From Nilaparvata lugens (Eukaryota; Arthropoda; Insecta; Hemiptera; Delphacidae), in the NCBI RefSeq assembly GCF_014356525.2, contig NC_052505.1, forward strand, positions 1,275,207 through 1,339,206: a stretch of DNA of 64,000 nucleotides, given 5' to 3'. The position numbers and the translations under genes are program-made. The notes under the pieces are model-generated. The model saw only the letters and a program-made list of their open reading frames with translations. It was not told the DNA's origin and searched no databases. Below, one piece after another: positions 41,810-54,064 of this stretch (within the stretch, counting starts at the first letter, position 1; the number at the start of each line of letters is the position of its first letter).

Positions 41810-42501
41810 CTAGCCGTCAGGCTCGCTTCCCTCCCCCATATCCGTCTAGCCAGGGGACTCCGCCCCCTGGACCGTCCAAAAAATGAGATCAGCGGGCTCG
41901 GTTCGCTCGCCTGCATTTTTCATATGAGCATGCTTCATTCCATCAGAAAGTCAAAGTACCAATTTTGAACATTTTCTGTCTATTACTTGATGAAAGAACT
42001 GAGAAAACGCAAGAAAAACAGCTAATTTTGGGCGTATCCTTGGCGTTATTTCAAATACCTTCTAACACAACATTATTACACCCCAGATGAGCTTCTGTAG
42101 TGAATTTGAACATTTTCTGTTCATTTGTTCTCGATAAATCTGAGAAAAAGCAAAAAACGCTGGACAAACGCAGATTTTGGGCGTATGTTTGACGTTAGTG
42201 CAAATTCCTTCTAACACAACATTATTACACCTTAGCTGAGCTTCTGTACTGGATTTGAACATTTTCTTTTCATTTGTTCTCGATAAAGCTGAGAAAACGC
42301 TAAAAAACGCAAAAAAACGCAGATTTTGGGCGTATATTTGGAATTTTTTCTAAATCCGTTCTTAGTGCGCCTCTAAAAGGCAACCGAACATATTTAACAA
42401 ATTTGAACGTTTATGGCCGGTAGATTTTCCGTTCTGCGAGTGAGTGAGTCAGTGAGTCAGTCAATGATTGAGTGCCATTTCGCTTTTATATAAAATATAG
42501 A
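41810..42501 (-). mobile_element. Helitron H5 with internal tandem repeat
   Basis: On plus CTAG at 41810 (preceded by A) to GA at 42501 (followed by T). It has only one arm of the 3' foldback. The usual interior is replaced by a 149-bp tandem repeat (41966-42350). It splits a B element (ctgatcattctcctttaaat | ttgagcaagaaattattttt). Confidence 0.7.
41966..42350. repeat. 149-bp tandem repeat inside H5
   Basis: About 2.6 units containing tctaacacaacattattaca (42061, 42210), gaacattttctgttcatttg and cgcagattttgggcgtat. Not seen in the other H copies. Confidence 0.8.
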
Positions 42502-42840
42502 TTGAGCAAGAAATTATTTTTTTCCGATAATTTAATAATGAATTTTCACAATTAAGAATGAATTAATTGAATTTATCTATTGCTTCATACAGTGTAGGAT
42601 TACAAAGTTTTTGGAAATGTTCCAGAAAAATGAGCAGAGACAGTTTTTCACACAACAAAACTAATATGATAAGTTCAGTAGTTGAGAAATGAACTCATTC
42701 TCAATCGAAACACAGATTGATCAAATATGAAGGTGAACAATCAAACTTATTCTTTGAAAAGTGAGAGAAAGAATCAACAAAATGCTTCTAGTTTTGTGAA
42801 AATACTTGGGGACTGAAAATTTTGTGAATAATTTAAGAAC
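42502..42840. other. B remnant and unassigned DNA
   Basis: 42502-42560 continues the B element split by H5. The rest is AT-rich with nothing recognised. Confidence 0.4.
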
Positions 42841-44506
42841 TACAAGACTTAACCTATTTCGGACTATGTGTTATCTGAATAAATTTGGGAGAGGAATAGC
42901 ACAAGGTTACCTTATTTTTCCTCTACCTATCATACTGATAATGTACCTATTGTATAAATGAATAAAGAATGAATATAGAGTTCCATATTATTATTTCTAC
43001 TCATAATAAAAATGTCCAAGGTATCATTGCTGGCATGTCAACAGTTCATTATGATATTATTCTGAGAGCACAAAAGATCTTAGTCTCAGCATTTGACACA
43101 TGAAACTAAAGACGTCGTTCATTTCCGGACCATCACTTATATTTAAAATGTCGTTTAGGCAATTCAGAGAGTATTTCCTCAGATATTTTTGTCTGAAACC
43201 GCTTTATAAATCAATTAAGATTGAATATTTTGTTAATTTATTGTTAATTCTACATTGTTCTCGCAAAGCGAGAAAGAGATAGTGCCTTCCGCTTTGTTGA
43301 ATGATAGACAAGGATAGAAATACCATTGCCAACCAAACACTGCCATTCTAATGTGGAGCTCACTATAGATTGTCGCCGTTTGATCTTGTCTGCTTCCACT
43401 ATACCTGCAGGCAGCTCAGTTTCAACCTTTGCCCCGTCTTCCATCTTCCATCATTCAGTTATCAATGATTGGATTGGAGTCAATGAGGGTGTTCCTTTCT
43501 AGCGGGATGTAGTTGATTATTCAAAATGCGAAACGGTAACGATATTTGAACGCTGGTTGGCTTTACGCTCACGCTGTTTAATATAAGCGCGTAATAGTTC
43601 CTTAGGGATGTTCCTAACTATGTTGATAGTGTTCAATATGAATCTAGTTTATAGAATTGCCGGCTCCTAATTTAGGCTGAACTAGGATGTTCCCGATAAC
43701 TATGTTGATAATGGAATGGAACACTAAGAGCCGTTTGCACCGTGCCAGCTTATACTAAATTTCATTTTAAACTGGATTAAATTCATACCAAGTATCATTT
43801 GTTATAATGTGATTCATTTTTACTTTATTCATTCATACAATACATTTTATTGAAATATTATTTTGTGAATTGGAAATCTGGTCGCGGATGTAATTATAAA
43901 ATGTAATTGATATATACCGGTAGTGTGAATATTGAGTGGGTATTATTGTAGTTGTTTTGGGTATCTCATATTATTTTTCAGGTTTTGAACTGAAATGAAC
44001 TTTGATTCTAACTGTATGTTGAAGCCTGCGTTTTAGTATGAGAATTGGCTCTGTCTTGTTTGAATTTGCTAACTTGTTGCTTAGTTGTCGAAATTAAAGC
44101 AATTTTCGTGCATTTTTCAAATGCAGTTCCAATTTCTTGTCGAAAAAGCTACTGTATTTGGGAATTGTACGACCATTGACCTTTTTGCAGCTTTGGCTTT
44201 TCCACTGGAAATTATGCTCAACGCTCGTGGAGGGGGAATAATTTTCAGTGAAAAGGCCTCAGTTGGTATTGAGACGCGAACGAAAAATCATGTAACGGTG
44301 TGCGAGCCTCGGTCCTCTGAATGGGCCCATTTCCCATTCAGAGGGACAAATTGTTAAGTTTCCAGTTATCAGTAATTTTTATCTAGTTGTATAGGAAACC
44401 AAATTTTATAGAGTTAGTAGGAGTAGAATCAGGAAATTATTTGTGCGTGTGAGTTCCAAGAGTCAGCGATGGATCTGCTATGCAATTATCTGTGTAAGTA
44501 GAGATC
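42841..44506. repeat. Tandem duplication of 1,666 bp, unit 1
   Basis: tacaagacttaacctatttc recurs at 44507, giving a 1,666-bp period. The unit contains a B fragment (ctcgcaaagcgagaaagaga to aatgtggagctcactatag, 43258-43366), a retroposon-like tail (gtataaatgaataaagaatg), and a 12-bp-stem hairpin at 44316-44346. ORFs of 60-90 aa occur identically in both units without known motifs. Confidence 0.85.
44085..44357 (+). other. 90-aa ORF, first of two identical copies
   Basis: The frame is open for 90 codons and its twin is at 45751-46023, 100% the same peptide. It contains FQMQFQFLVEKATVFGNCTT and FAALAFPLEIMLNARGGGII. No domain recognised, no signal peptide. Its 3' end overlaps the hairpin at 44316-44346. 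Conservation only reflects recent duplication. It could be a chance ORF; low confidence as a gene. Confidence 0.15.
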
Positions 44507-46172
44507 TACAAGACTTAACCTATTTCGGACTATGTGTTATCTGAATAAATTTGGGAGAGGAATAGCACAAGGTTACCTTATTTTTCCTCTACCTATCATA
44601 CTGATAATGTACCTATTGTATAAATGAATAAAGGATGAATATAGAGTTCCATATTATTCTTTCTACTCATAATAAAAAAGTCCAAGGTATCATTGCTGGC
44701 ATGTCAACAGTTCATTATGATATTATTCTGAGAGCACAAAAGATCTTAGTCTCAGCATTTGACACATGAAACTAAAAACGTCGTTCATTTCCGGACCATC
44801 ACTTATATTTAAAATGTCGTTTAGGCAATTCAGAGAGTATTTCCTCAGATATTTTTGTCTGAAACCGCTTTATAAATCAATTAAGATTGAATATTTTGTT
44901 AATTTATTGTTAATTCTACATTGTTCTCGCAAAGCGAGAAAGAGATAGTGCCTTCCGCTTTGTTGAATGATAGACAAGGATAGAAATACCATTGCCAACC
45001 AAACACTGCCATTCTAATGTGGAGCTCACTATAGATTGTCGCCGTTTGATCTTGTCTGCTTCCACTATACCTGCAGGCAGCTCACTTTCAACCTTTGCCC
45101 CGTCTTCCATCTTCCATCATTCAGTTATCATGATTGGATTGGAGTCAATGAGGGTGTTCCTTTCTAGCGGATGTAGTTGATTATTCAAAATGCGAAACGG
45201 TAACGATATTTGAACGCTGGTTGGCTTTACGCTCACGCTGTATAATATAAGCGCGTAATAGTTCCTTTGGGATGTTCCTAACTATGTTGATAGTGTTCAA
45301 TATGAATCTAGTTTATAGAATTGCCGGCTCCTAATTTAGGCTGAACTAGGATGTTCCCGATAACTATGTTGATAATGGAATGGAACACTAAGAGCCGTTT
45401 GCACCATGCCAGCTTATACTAAATTTCATTTTAAACTGGATTAAATTCATACCAAGTATCATTTGTTATAATGTGATTCATTTTTACTTTATTCATTCAT
45501 ACAATACATTTTATTGAAATATTATTTTGTGAATTGGAAATCTGGTCGCGGATGTAATTATAAAATGTAATTGATATATACCGGTAGTGTGAATATTGAG
45601 TGGGTATTATTGTAGTTGTTTTTGGGTATCTCATATTATTTTTCAGGTTTTTGAACTGAAATGAACTTTGATTCTAACTGTATGTTGAAGCCTGCGTTTT
45701 AGTATGAGAATTGGCTCTGTCTTGTTTGAATTTGCTAACTTGTTGCTTAGTTGTCGAAATTAAAGCAATTTTCGTGCATTTTTCAAATGCAGTTCCAATT
45801 TCTTGTCGAAAAAGCTACTGTATTTGGGAATTGTACGACCATTGACCTTTTTGCAGCTTTGGCTTTTCCACTGGAAATTATGCTCAACGCTCGTGGAGGG
45901 GGAATAATTTTCAGTGAAAAGGCCTCAGTTGGTATTGAGACGCGAACGAAAAATCATGTAACGGTGTGCGAGCCTCGGTCCTCTGAATGGGCCCATTTCC
46001 CATTCAGAGGGACAAATTGTTAAGTTTCCAGTTATCAGTAATTTTTATCTAGTTGTATAGGAAACCAAATTTTATAGAGTTAGTAGGAGTAGAATCAGGA
46101 AATTATTTGTGCGTGTGAGTTCCAAGAGTCAAGCGATGGATCTGCTATGCAATTATCTGTGTAAGTAGAGAT
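44507..46172. repeat. Tandem duplication of 1,666 bp, unit 2
   Basis: Differs from unit 1 by a handful of substitutions and one-base indels (for example tttttgggtatc against ttttgggtatc). Followed by unrelated sequence at about 46177. Confidence 0.85.
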
Positions 46173-46176
46173 CTAC

Positions 46177-46374
46177 ATTTTTTCTTGTTCCTCGATAGGA
46201 AGACAAGTCTTGAATCTTTTTATTCCATTAACGTGAAAAGCACATCCTTTCTATCCTGTGATACTCTATGCTTTCCTTTCCTAACCTAAAATGTTCGACA
46301 CTACTTCTGTAACACGCTGTATATATTACAAAATCAAACAACATGAAACAAATTTAGCTCAGCTGTGATTCAAT
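46177..46374. other. Unassigned DNA
   Basis: Nothing recognised. Confidence 0.3.
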
Positions 46375-46502
46375 TTTTACTTTCCTTGCCCTATTACCAT
46401 AGGTAAGGAAAGTGTTGCTTTCCGAAAAAAATTAAGGTACCCCAATTTCTAAATTTCTATATTATGTTTCAAGGTTCCCTGAGTCCGAAAAAGTGATTTT
46501 GG

Positions 46503-46564
<62 letters not shown>

Positions 46565-47271
46565 ACGATATCTCATCTCCTAGTTAACGGAATGACTTGA
46601 AATTTGGAACGTAAGGTCCTTACACTATAAGGATCCGACACGAACAATTTCGATTAAATGCAATCCAAGATGGCGGCTAAAATGGCGAAAATGTTGTCAA
46701 AAACTGGGTTTTTCACGATTTTTTCGAAAACGGCTCCAACGATTTTGATCAAATTTATACCTGGAATAGTCATTGATAAGCTCTATCAACTGCAACAAGT
46801 CCTATATCTGTAAAAATTTCAGGAGCTTTGTCCCATCTATGCAAAGTTTGATTTTAGATTCTCAATTATCAGCCTTCATATACAATTTTAACAAAAAATT
46901 TCAAATGGAAAAGATTGAGTATGAAAATCTCAGCAATTAATGTCCCGTAACATTCCCACCTAGAATTGAAAATAAGCTTGAAATCCGAGAAAATGTGTTT
47001 ATTAAATTGCAAACTGTTGGCAACTGTTGGTTCTATTAAATCATTCACTACGAAGAGATAGCAGTCCTCGTGTGTTTCCAGCGTTATTGACCTATCACCA
47101 GCTGTCTCATATCTTTCAATAGTAAATGGAAAATTAATAAACAATTGGTTAAGCTTGGAAAGGTAAAGGCAATGTGATACGTATGCTTTCCCATTTGCGC
47201 GAGTACACTAGCGTCAGGTGATCAATTTTCATAAGGGCAAGGAAAGTTGTGTGAGTGCGCCACACCAGATT
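46375..47271 (-). mobile_element. Repeat family C, copy C5
   Basis: Full-length on minus (ttttactttccttgccctat to gcgccacaccagat on plus). The (GT)n tract spans 46506-46562. Contains a ~50-bp insertion or divergence at 47128-47200. Confidence 0.75.
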
Positions 47272-47481
47272 TTCAGTTCAAGCCAACAGCTGATTAAATT
47301 CAGTGTAAGCTTTGACGAGTCTTGAGGAATTGAAAATAGGACTATAACCATCCTCGGTTAGCTAAGAATCTTTAAGCAAAATTTCAAGTTGACCAGTCCA
47401 GTAGTTGAGACGTGAAGATGCGTCAAACATAAGCTTCCTATCCTGTACGAGTATAGGCCAGCTCTTTCCTTTATTATAGTA
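47272..47481. other. Unassigned DNA with shared repeat line
   Basis: 47395-47481 (gtagttgagacgtgaagatg ... tttcctttattatagta) is related to 19655-19727. It provides the uninterrupted H3 target sequence and is itself the left flank of H6. Confidence 0.45.
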
Positions 47482-48163
47482 CTAGCCGTCAGGCTCGCTT
47501 CGCTCGCCATATCTGTCTAGCCAGGGGGCTCCGCCCCCTGGACCCCCGACTGGATCGTCCAAGAATGAGATCAGTAGGCTCGCTTCGCTCGCCTGCATTT
47601 TCCATTTGAGCATTTTTATCATATGTTAGGACAATCCAGTCGGGGGTCCAGACTAAACGTCTGGCTAAACGGATATGGCGAGCGAAGCGAACCTGATGGC
47701 TAGAAATATAATATTCCCAGGATTGAAGTAGCAGTGCCCAATCAATTTTTCCGCGATAAATGCATTTAAATCTCCAACTTGGTGCCAACCCAACAAAGTC
47801 AACTCAACTTAATGCCAACCTGACAAAATTATTAATTTAGTTGCCAGTTAACAACTGTTTCGAAGAGGTACTCTATCTAGATTATAGTTCTATAGTAACA
47901 TATGATATGGAAATTTCAATTATAATTAAGAGATTGGGAGAAGAAGAATATACATGCTAAAAGACGAACTTTAAACCCTTCAAAGCAACCCTTAGAGTTA
48001 AAATATTGCCAAAAGATTTCTTAGTGCGCCTCTAAAGGGCCAACTGAACATACCCACCAAATTTGAACGTTTTTGGTCCGGTAGATTTCTAGTTATGCGA
48101 GTGAGTGAGTGAGTGAGTCAGTCAGTCAGTGAGTGAGTGCCATTTCGCTTTTATATATATAGA
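47482..48163 (-). mobile_element. Helitron H6, complete
   Basis: On plus CTAG at 47482 (preceded by A), GC hairpin, full foldback, interior and (TCAG)n block, ending tatatataGA at 48162-48163 followed by T. The 5' boundary could also be 48166-48167 because gata is repeated. The 99-aa minus ORF through it is not a gene. Confidence 0.8.
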
Positions 48164-48563
48164 TAGATAATCATTCTTCTTCTATATGTGGCTGATCAGA
48201 GATTATTATAATTTGAAAAAATTACACTCGTATAATTGATATCCAGAATTCTGCATTGAATACTGAATATTTCCTTGACATTTTCTAGAAACTAACTACA
48301 GCATAATAACATTGGAAGTGTCTTTTTTCCGTTATGGCTACTCTTGAATATGAATAAAAATAGAAACCCTATTTAAAATTGTTTACTCACAAGATAATGG
48401 AGACTTGATAATGGCATCATACAGCCGAAACATGTGATTTTATAAAAGGTACTTAGATTTCTATTTTCATTTATAACATTGGAAGCTTTAGGAGAATATC
48501 AATATGTATTTAGTACACTTCCAACAATCATTAAGGCATCTTCCTCTAGAAAAGATAGCATCA
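48164..48563. other. Unassigned DNA
   Basis: 48355-48480 contains cagccgaaacatgtgatttt and acttagatttctattttcat, resembling the 3' terminal style of Penelope-like elements but of a different family. Otherwise nothing. Confidence 0.35.
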
Positions 48564-49403
48564 AAATATATTAAATAAAATACTAAGAAATTGTCAAAAA
48601 CCACAGATTTATTGATACTTAGAAAGACCGGTTTTGATTGTCAATCTCTGATAAATAAAAACTAAATACAAGAGGAGCAGAATTTATACTAGTAGGCGAG
48701 TACTGCTATTGGTCAAGGGCATAAACGCCTGCCATTGGCCCAGCTAGACAATCTCCTCCCACTTAACGGTGTCACAAAATGGCGGCTCAAGCAACAGACT
48801 CGCCATGATAACAAAATTCACTTTCATTACGAAATAAGAACCAAAAAACAAGTAAAATATTATAAAACAAATATGTAAATAGAAGAACTATTGACTAATG
48901 TATGCTTACAATGTTATTATAAAACTAAATTCGTAGTGTTGTATTGGTTGAAATGAGTCTGGTCATTTAAACTATACTGGGAATTGTCCTTAATTTTTCT
49001 CTTTATTTCTAAAGAATAGAAATATATCTAGAATATTCAAAGATCTGCCTTTGTTATTAACATTCAGAAACTCAACATTCTCCTCAACTGTGAACTTGTG
49101 ATTATTTGTTATCAAATGTTCTGCAAAGTTAGATTCCCCATTTTGTTTATTCCAATCTCTGATGTGTTCATTTTATTCTACTTTTGTAACATCTACGTGA
49201 ATGACCTTGACCAATAGCAGTACTCGCCTACTAGTATAAATTCTGCTGCTCTTGTATTTAGTTTTAGTTTATCAGAGATTGACAACCGAAACCGGTCTTT
49301 CTAAGTATAAATAAATCTGTGGTTTTTGACAATTTCTTAGTATTTTTATTTAATATGAAAAATTGCCACAATATCAACTGCACAACTACACAAAAAGTGA
49401 AAA
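48564..49403. mobile_element. Penelope-like inverted pair PLE-3
   Basis: Minus copy 48564-49187 (tail, ggtttt...ccggt line, GIY-YIG C-terminus) meets a short plus copy 49198-49403 (ccaatagcagtactcgccta, ccgaaaccggtctttctaag, tail with acacaaaaagtgaaa). Third example of the outward-facing arrangement. Confidence 0.75.
48917..49187 (-). pseudogene. GIY-YIG domain fragment, PLE-3
   Basis: Minus strand encodes NEHIRDWNKQNGESNFAEHL, ITNNHKFTVEENVEFLNVNN and KGRSLNIL. A small insertion near 49013-49030 breaks the frame before the terminal YNTTNLVL and stop (48917-48919). The YVGQT part is missing. Confidence 0.7.
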
Positions 49404-49512
49404 GAATACTTTTCCGAGAGTGAAGAGTAATGAAAGCTGCTAAATCAGAGTCCATATAACCTCTCATTGTTATAACAATGAATTGAGACACTTTTTTCTA
49501 GAAAGGATAGCA

Positions 49513-50051
49513 GAATAGTTATTTGTGCAACTAGTGCGCAAAGTGACAGTTTGCTGCACCGAAAGAAACGTTTACGCCCGAGCCGTAAGCGAGGGCGGAA
49601 TGGTTTGTTGAGTGCAGCAGAGGAACTTTGCGCACGTATTTCACATTAAGTTTTTCCTACAGTTACCATTGAATATGAAAAGTGGGTAATTATGGGTAAA
49701 ATTGCCTGAAATCCATCAAATGTTTTTCTGTATAATTTTATTATTAATAAAAACCTTAATTTATTGTCAAATTGAATAAAAATGTTGTCCTTGGTTATAA
49801 TATATAATTAATAATTAGCGCGTTGTGCTTCGTTGCACCTCTGCTCACTATAGCAGCCACAGCAGTCACTGTTACCAACTTCATTTTGATTTTTCAGCAC
49901 TGTTGCTCCATATAACCTACTAAGTATTTTGCGTTGCCATGTTGCAAATCTGGAGTGCAGAAAAATTTTTCCCGCACTAGAGCGGAAAAGTGATTCTTTG
50001 CGTTCTGTAATCAGTGCAGCAATGGCCACTTTTCAACGTAACTGTAGGAAA
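49513..50051 (-). mobile_element. Element N, copy N1
   Basis: Reverse complement of 62621-63188: tgcgcaaagtgacagtttgc, cgagccgtaagcgagggcgg, gtttttcctacagttaccat and cgctctagtgcggaaaa-type lines in mirrored order. The part between tttttcctacagtta (49650) and taactgtaggaaaaa (50052) has inverted ends. No intact ORF. Confidence 0.7.
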
Positions 50052-50807
50052 AAATATAATGATGACTGTAGTGGATTCCCACAATCATTGAGAAGAGAAA
50101 AATTCCAAGCCACAGATATAAATGCGAGAGAGCATAAGAATGTTCCAAATTGACAAACAATCTGCGTCGGCGGGCGAAGGTGTCTCTGGGTAAATGGAGG
50201 CGAGAAAATAAGTTGGCGCTTACTTTCCGAAATGATTTATTGGAAGCTGAGTCGATTACGCTCGATATGATTAAACTTTGTGACAGCGGAAGAAAAGATG
50301 AATGGCGTTCAAAACGTAGGCCAGAAGGTCGAACGGGTGGAGAGAGAGGGAGAAAGAGTGTGAGGGTGTGAGAGAGTGAATAAGTTTGTTTGGTCGGCGA
50401 GGGAGAGATAGGAAACAGTTGAAGTTTGTTGAGTGGCAGCATCAGAAAACAGAGACTGAAAGCGAAACAGCGCATAAAAGTGAGAGGAAATGAAGAAAAT
50501 AACTGAAGGATGCTGTAGCCTTCTTAAGTCTGTGTGTAGCCCCTCCGCAAAGTAAGCCGAAGAAAGCTAAAGTGAAGTGTGCCTGTGATTTTTATCGGAA
50601 AAAGTTCGGCTACGTTTCTTTGTGCAAGTTTTTGTAAGGTAACTGAACGTTTGTTCATGATTCTTGCATCTTTTGTCGGATTCCATTAAAAATTCAGTGG
50701 GCGTGGGAGCGATTATTGAGTGTGTAGGCTACAGTGTTGTTTTTTGGATTGTTGATATTTATTTTTGAGTAATAAATTGACCCCATAAGTGGAGGACAGA
50801 GAGATAT
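50052..50807. other. Single-copy-looking block
   Basis: 50060-50720 has balanced composition and no partner here (gtcggcgggcgaaggtgtct, gtgacagcggaagaaaagat). ORFs on both strands (154 aa minus, 73 aa plus) show no known domain; the plus strand is purine-rich near 50340-50400. Could be a 5' UTR exon, an enhancer or unique intron of the Ig gene. No evidence decides. Confidence 0.35.
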
Positions 50808-51214
50808 TGATTGATTGATTGATTGATTGAGTACTTTATTTATGTAGATTACAATATATACTGGCTTATACACTTATATACAATAGCTTACAATACAGCA
50901 AAATTATAGATGAATTTACATAATATAGACTAAGAAAATAATTATTGAACTGTATATGATATGGAAAAGTAATTTGTGATATAATAACTATAGATAATTA
51001 TATTGTTATGCATCTGCATAAATTGGCGGAGCTTTGGACATATCAATGTCCATTCTTCGGAAAGAATATTAAAAATATCCTCCCCACTAACTCTCTACCA
51101 AAAACTCTCTGGATATCATAGAGTGGAGAGATATTATAGAGAATATGATGCACAACAAACAATTTTATAGAGGAGATTATATGAGAGTATCAAGCTCTAT
51201 TTTTCTGGATACTA
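50808..51214 (-). mobile_element. Antisense LINE 3' UTR, L9
   Basis: Starts with (TTGA)n at 50808-50830 then gtactttatttatgtagatt. On minus this is a 3' UTR ending in a (TCAA)n tail, as in several insect LINE clades. No coding part is present. Confidence 0.5.
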
Positions 51215-51958
51215 TCCTATTATATTAAGCGAGCAATTTCTGTATTTTTATATCTGGTTATTTTTATACCTGGCTTATTTTTATACCTTACTTATGTTTT
51301 ACGGATCTCGAAAACGGCTCCAACGATTTTCACGAAATTTGTAACATAGTAGGTTTATGATATAAAGATTCGATTGCACTAGGTCTTATTCTTTGGAAAA
51401 CTCGCTGAACGACATTAAAAGGATCATTCATCCTTGGAAAACAGATGATAATTTCGTCGTCTCTCGATAACAGAAGATGCATGTGCCTGTGTGGGAGAGA
51501 GACAGAATTATTTCCAGCTGTGTAATCATAATCAATCAGCGAGAAATTTTATCTAGCTATACAATTTAATCGATTTGATCAACATAATTTGATTTGTTGA
51601 CATGACATGATAATCCTCCTAAACTAGAGTACATCATAGTTTTCAAAGTTGATCATTAATTTACAATTTCAAGTGACTAGTGAGTTTTATTTTGTTATTC
51701 AATTTGGTCTGCATATAATATAAATTATATTTTTTGTTGTTTTCAAATGTTTGAACAGAAAATTGAACCTGAATTCACATGGATTCAAGTGTATGGAACA
51801 TAACCCACTTTCTGGACTATTTATAGTGTATAAATCAAAATTCGGGAGAGAAACAGTTTTGGGCTGTGCCTGTTAGTACTTCCCCAATCATTTCAAAGAG
51901 TTGTGTTCGGTTTATCAGAAGTCAATAAATAAATAACGAGCGAAGCTAGGTGCCCCGA
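51215..51958 (+). mobile_element. Helitron-like family R, copy R3
   Basis: A|TCCTATTATATTAAGCGAGC at 51215 to cgagcgaagctaggtgccccga at 51958, followed by T. 744 bp. Interior as R1, which is the closest relative here. Confidence 0.6.
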
Positions 51959-52061
51959 TTTTTATCCTATAAAGTGCTTTGATAAGGCATTTGAACCTTG
52001 AGTCACTGGTTGCATGCTTTTAATGGATTGAACGAATACAGTTAAGTTCATAAAAGAGCAT

Positions 52062-52911
52062 CTAAAGCTGAGTTTTCGTTCGTGCGTAATTCCGTCGTCG
52101 ACCACGACTGGGAGAGAATCTCAGATTGGGTGGATTTAAATTTGTTAACATAATCTAAAAGATTATTTCGCCAAAATTACATAATAGTTACAAAACATGA
52201 ATGATTTGGCACAGCCAGCAAAGTTAAACTTGTGCGCTAGCTGTGAGTTCATAAAGCAAACAGTACGAAGTAGCCTATAGCAATACTGAAAAATGGAAAA
52301 AAATATATACCTATGTAATAAATATTATAGTAATGCTTCTTATAAAATAATACAATGATAAGAATTGAATAATTTCGTGTTAAAACCAATTATACAGGTG
52401 ATAACCAAAAACAAGTCATACAGCCTACATTTAAATCTTCTAAATGCAAACTAATGAAGAAGAATACAATAAAAAATGAAATTGTCAGTTGTGAGCACAT
52501 CCCAGTGCTTAATCAATTTTCATAAATAATACAAAAGATAGAAAGACATTCAAAACTCAAAAGAATCATGAATAGATTTATTAACATTTAGGCATTGTAA
52601 AATATATATTCTGCTCAACCCATACATTTATTTCCTTGATAAGTGCTTTAGTAATTTTTGAATTAATTAGTTTTAATTATGTTCAATTATGTTTTAATGG
52701 GACAGGTTGAGTTTATACTTTTTATACTTTCAGATGGCAATATGTTGATATTATCGGAAATGTTTGATTCTTTAATAATAAAGACAAATAATTATAATGA
52801 AAAGTTATTTGATCAGATGTCTTAGCACAATTGAAATTTGGACAATATGAATGCCAACTATGCTTGTCGTCGTCGACTGCGGAAATTTACGCACAAACGA
52901 AAATGCACCTT
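52062..52911. mobile_element. Inverted-repeat element, first of three in a row
   Basis: Left end aaagctgagttttcgttcgt, gcgtaattccgtcgtcgacc. Right end ggaaatttacgcacaaacga, aaatgcacctt. Ends are inverted over about 50 bp; the interior is AT-rich and non-coding. Confidence 0.65.
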
Positions 52912-53116
52912 AAAGGTAGACGCACACAGTTCGTAATCGGACTGACGGCACGCATCTGACGATTAGATCTGATGCATTGCTTTCAATTGGAGTGCGCATA
53001 CCTTTACGATGCGGATAGGTATGCGCACTCCAATTGAAAACAATGCAACAAATCTAATTGTCCGATCCGTCCGATGCGTGCCGTCCGTCCGATGACGATC
53101 AGTGTGCGCCTAGCTT
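52912..53116. mobile_element. Palindromic element, second of three
   Basis: About 205 bp: aaaggtagacgcacacagtt on the left, gatcagtgtgcgcctagctt on the right, with ggagtgcgcatacc/ggtatgcgcactcc at the centre. Nearly the whole length is self-complementary. ttaaaggt occurs at both outer edges. Confidence 0.75.
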
Positions 53117-53842
53117 AAAGGTGCGTAGATTTACACGTCGCGAACACGATCAATTCACTTTTAGTCAGCTGATTCCAAGCTTTTCATATCTGTATCCGAC
53201 CGTTTCTGTACAAATACAGTTGATCGGTCTAAAGAGAAAGGGAACATGCCAAAAATCAGAATTTTTCAGGGGAGAGAAAAAACTGAATACAGATGAAAGT
53301 ATTGATAATTTGAAGATTGTTTTTTGTCATTAGGGAGCAAACTATTTTAAGACAACAATTTTAATCCATTATAAGCACTTATAATAAGATTCATCCCTTA
53401 AAATTGAGTTTTTTGTTAACTTCCCATTACTCATGATCATAATATGATCACTCTTCAACTTTTACAATAAACACCTCAACCGAAAGCAATCTAACCTCAA
53501 AGCAACGCGTGAATCAAAGGTTACCTAACAATAGCACTAAAATCACAACTGACAAACAGCTAATTTTCAAATGTTCGGCGTTGAAAGGGAACATGTGTGT
53601 CATGACTAGTTCCCTTTCACTCCAGTACAGCAAAAATACGATATCTGTTTCTCATATAAATAGAATGCTGACATATTCCCTTTCAACTCCAATCGATGTA
53701 TCCCACAGTGAACAACTCATTTCAACCATAAAAAAATTAAAAAATTTTGACATGTTTCCTTTCTCCTCAGGCCGATTCAGTTATGATCAGCTGATGAAAA
53801 GTGAAATTCGCGTGTTCGCAGCGCGTAAATCTGTACGCACCT
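53117..53842. mobile_element. Inverted-repeat element, third of three, hosting K2
   Basis: Left end aaaggtgcgtagatttacac, gcgaacacg, cacttttagtcagctgat. Right end atcagctgatgaaaagtgaa, gcgtgttcgcagcgcgtaaa, tctgtacgcacct. Terminal repeats of about 55 bp. The K2 foldback element (53223-53776) is inserted in the middle. Confidence 0.75.
53223..53776. mobile_element. Foldback element K, copy K2
   Basis: tcggtctaaagagaaaggga to ttcctttctcctcaggccga, same order of internal lines as K1. The 112-aa ORF 53509-53847 runs from K2 into the host element and is not a gene. Confidence 0.7.
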
Positions 53843-54064
53843 GTTGACTCACATTAACGTAGCACTTCTATTTTTGTAGATGAATACATTAGTACTTGAA
53901 TAATAAAGTGATAAATGTGACGAAAGTTTAAAAAATCACTAACACTATGTAACCAATCGATCGTAACAACACTCTCTGGAAGAGACTCATTACAACCTAT
54001 CGAAGAGCTTCGAAAAGTGGTACATTTTCTCCCCAATTCATTCAATTTATTCCACCAGAAACAT
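53843..54064. other. Unassigned DNA
   Basis: Nothing recognised. Confidence 0.3.

Noticed and set aside
47489..47788. 99-aa ORF and similar ORFs in H copies (RQARFARHIRLARGL)
   Set aside because: They recur in every Helitron copy across the foldback and read the inverted repeat on both strands; a by-product of GC-rich palindromes.
50011..50475. 154-aa minus ORF as a gene
   Set aside because: Low-complexity Ser/Leu/Phe content over purine-rich plus strand, starts inside element N, and shows no domain; kept only as part of an unexplained block.
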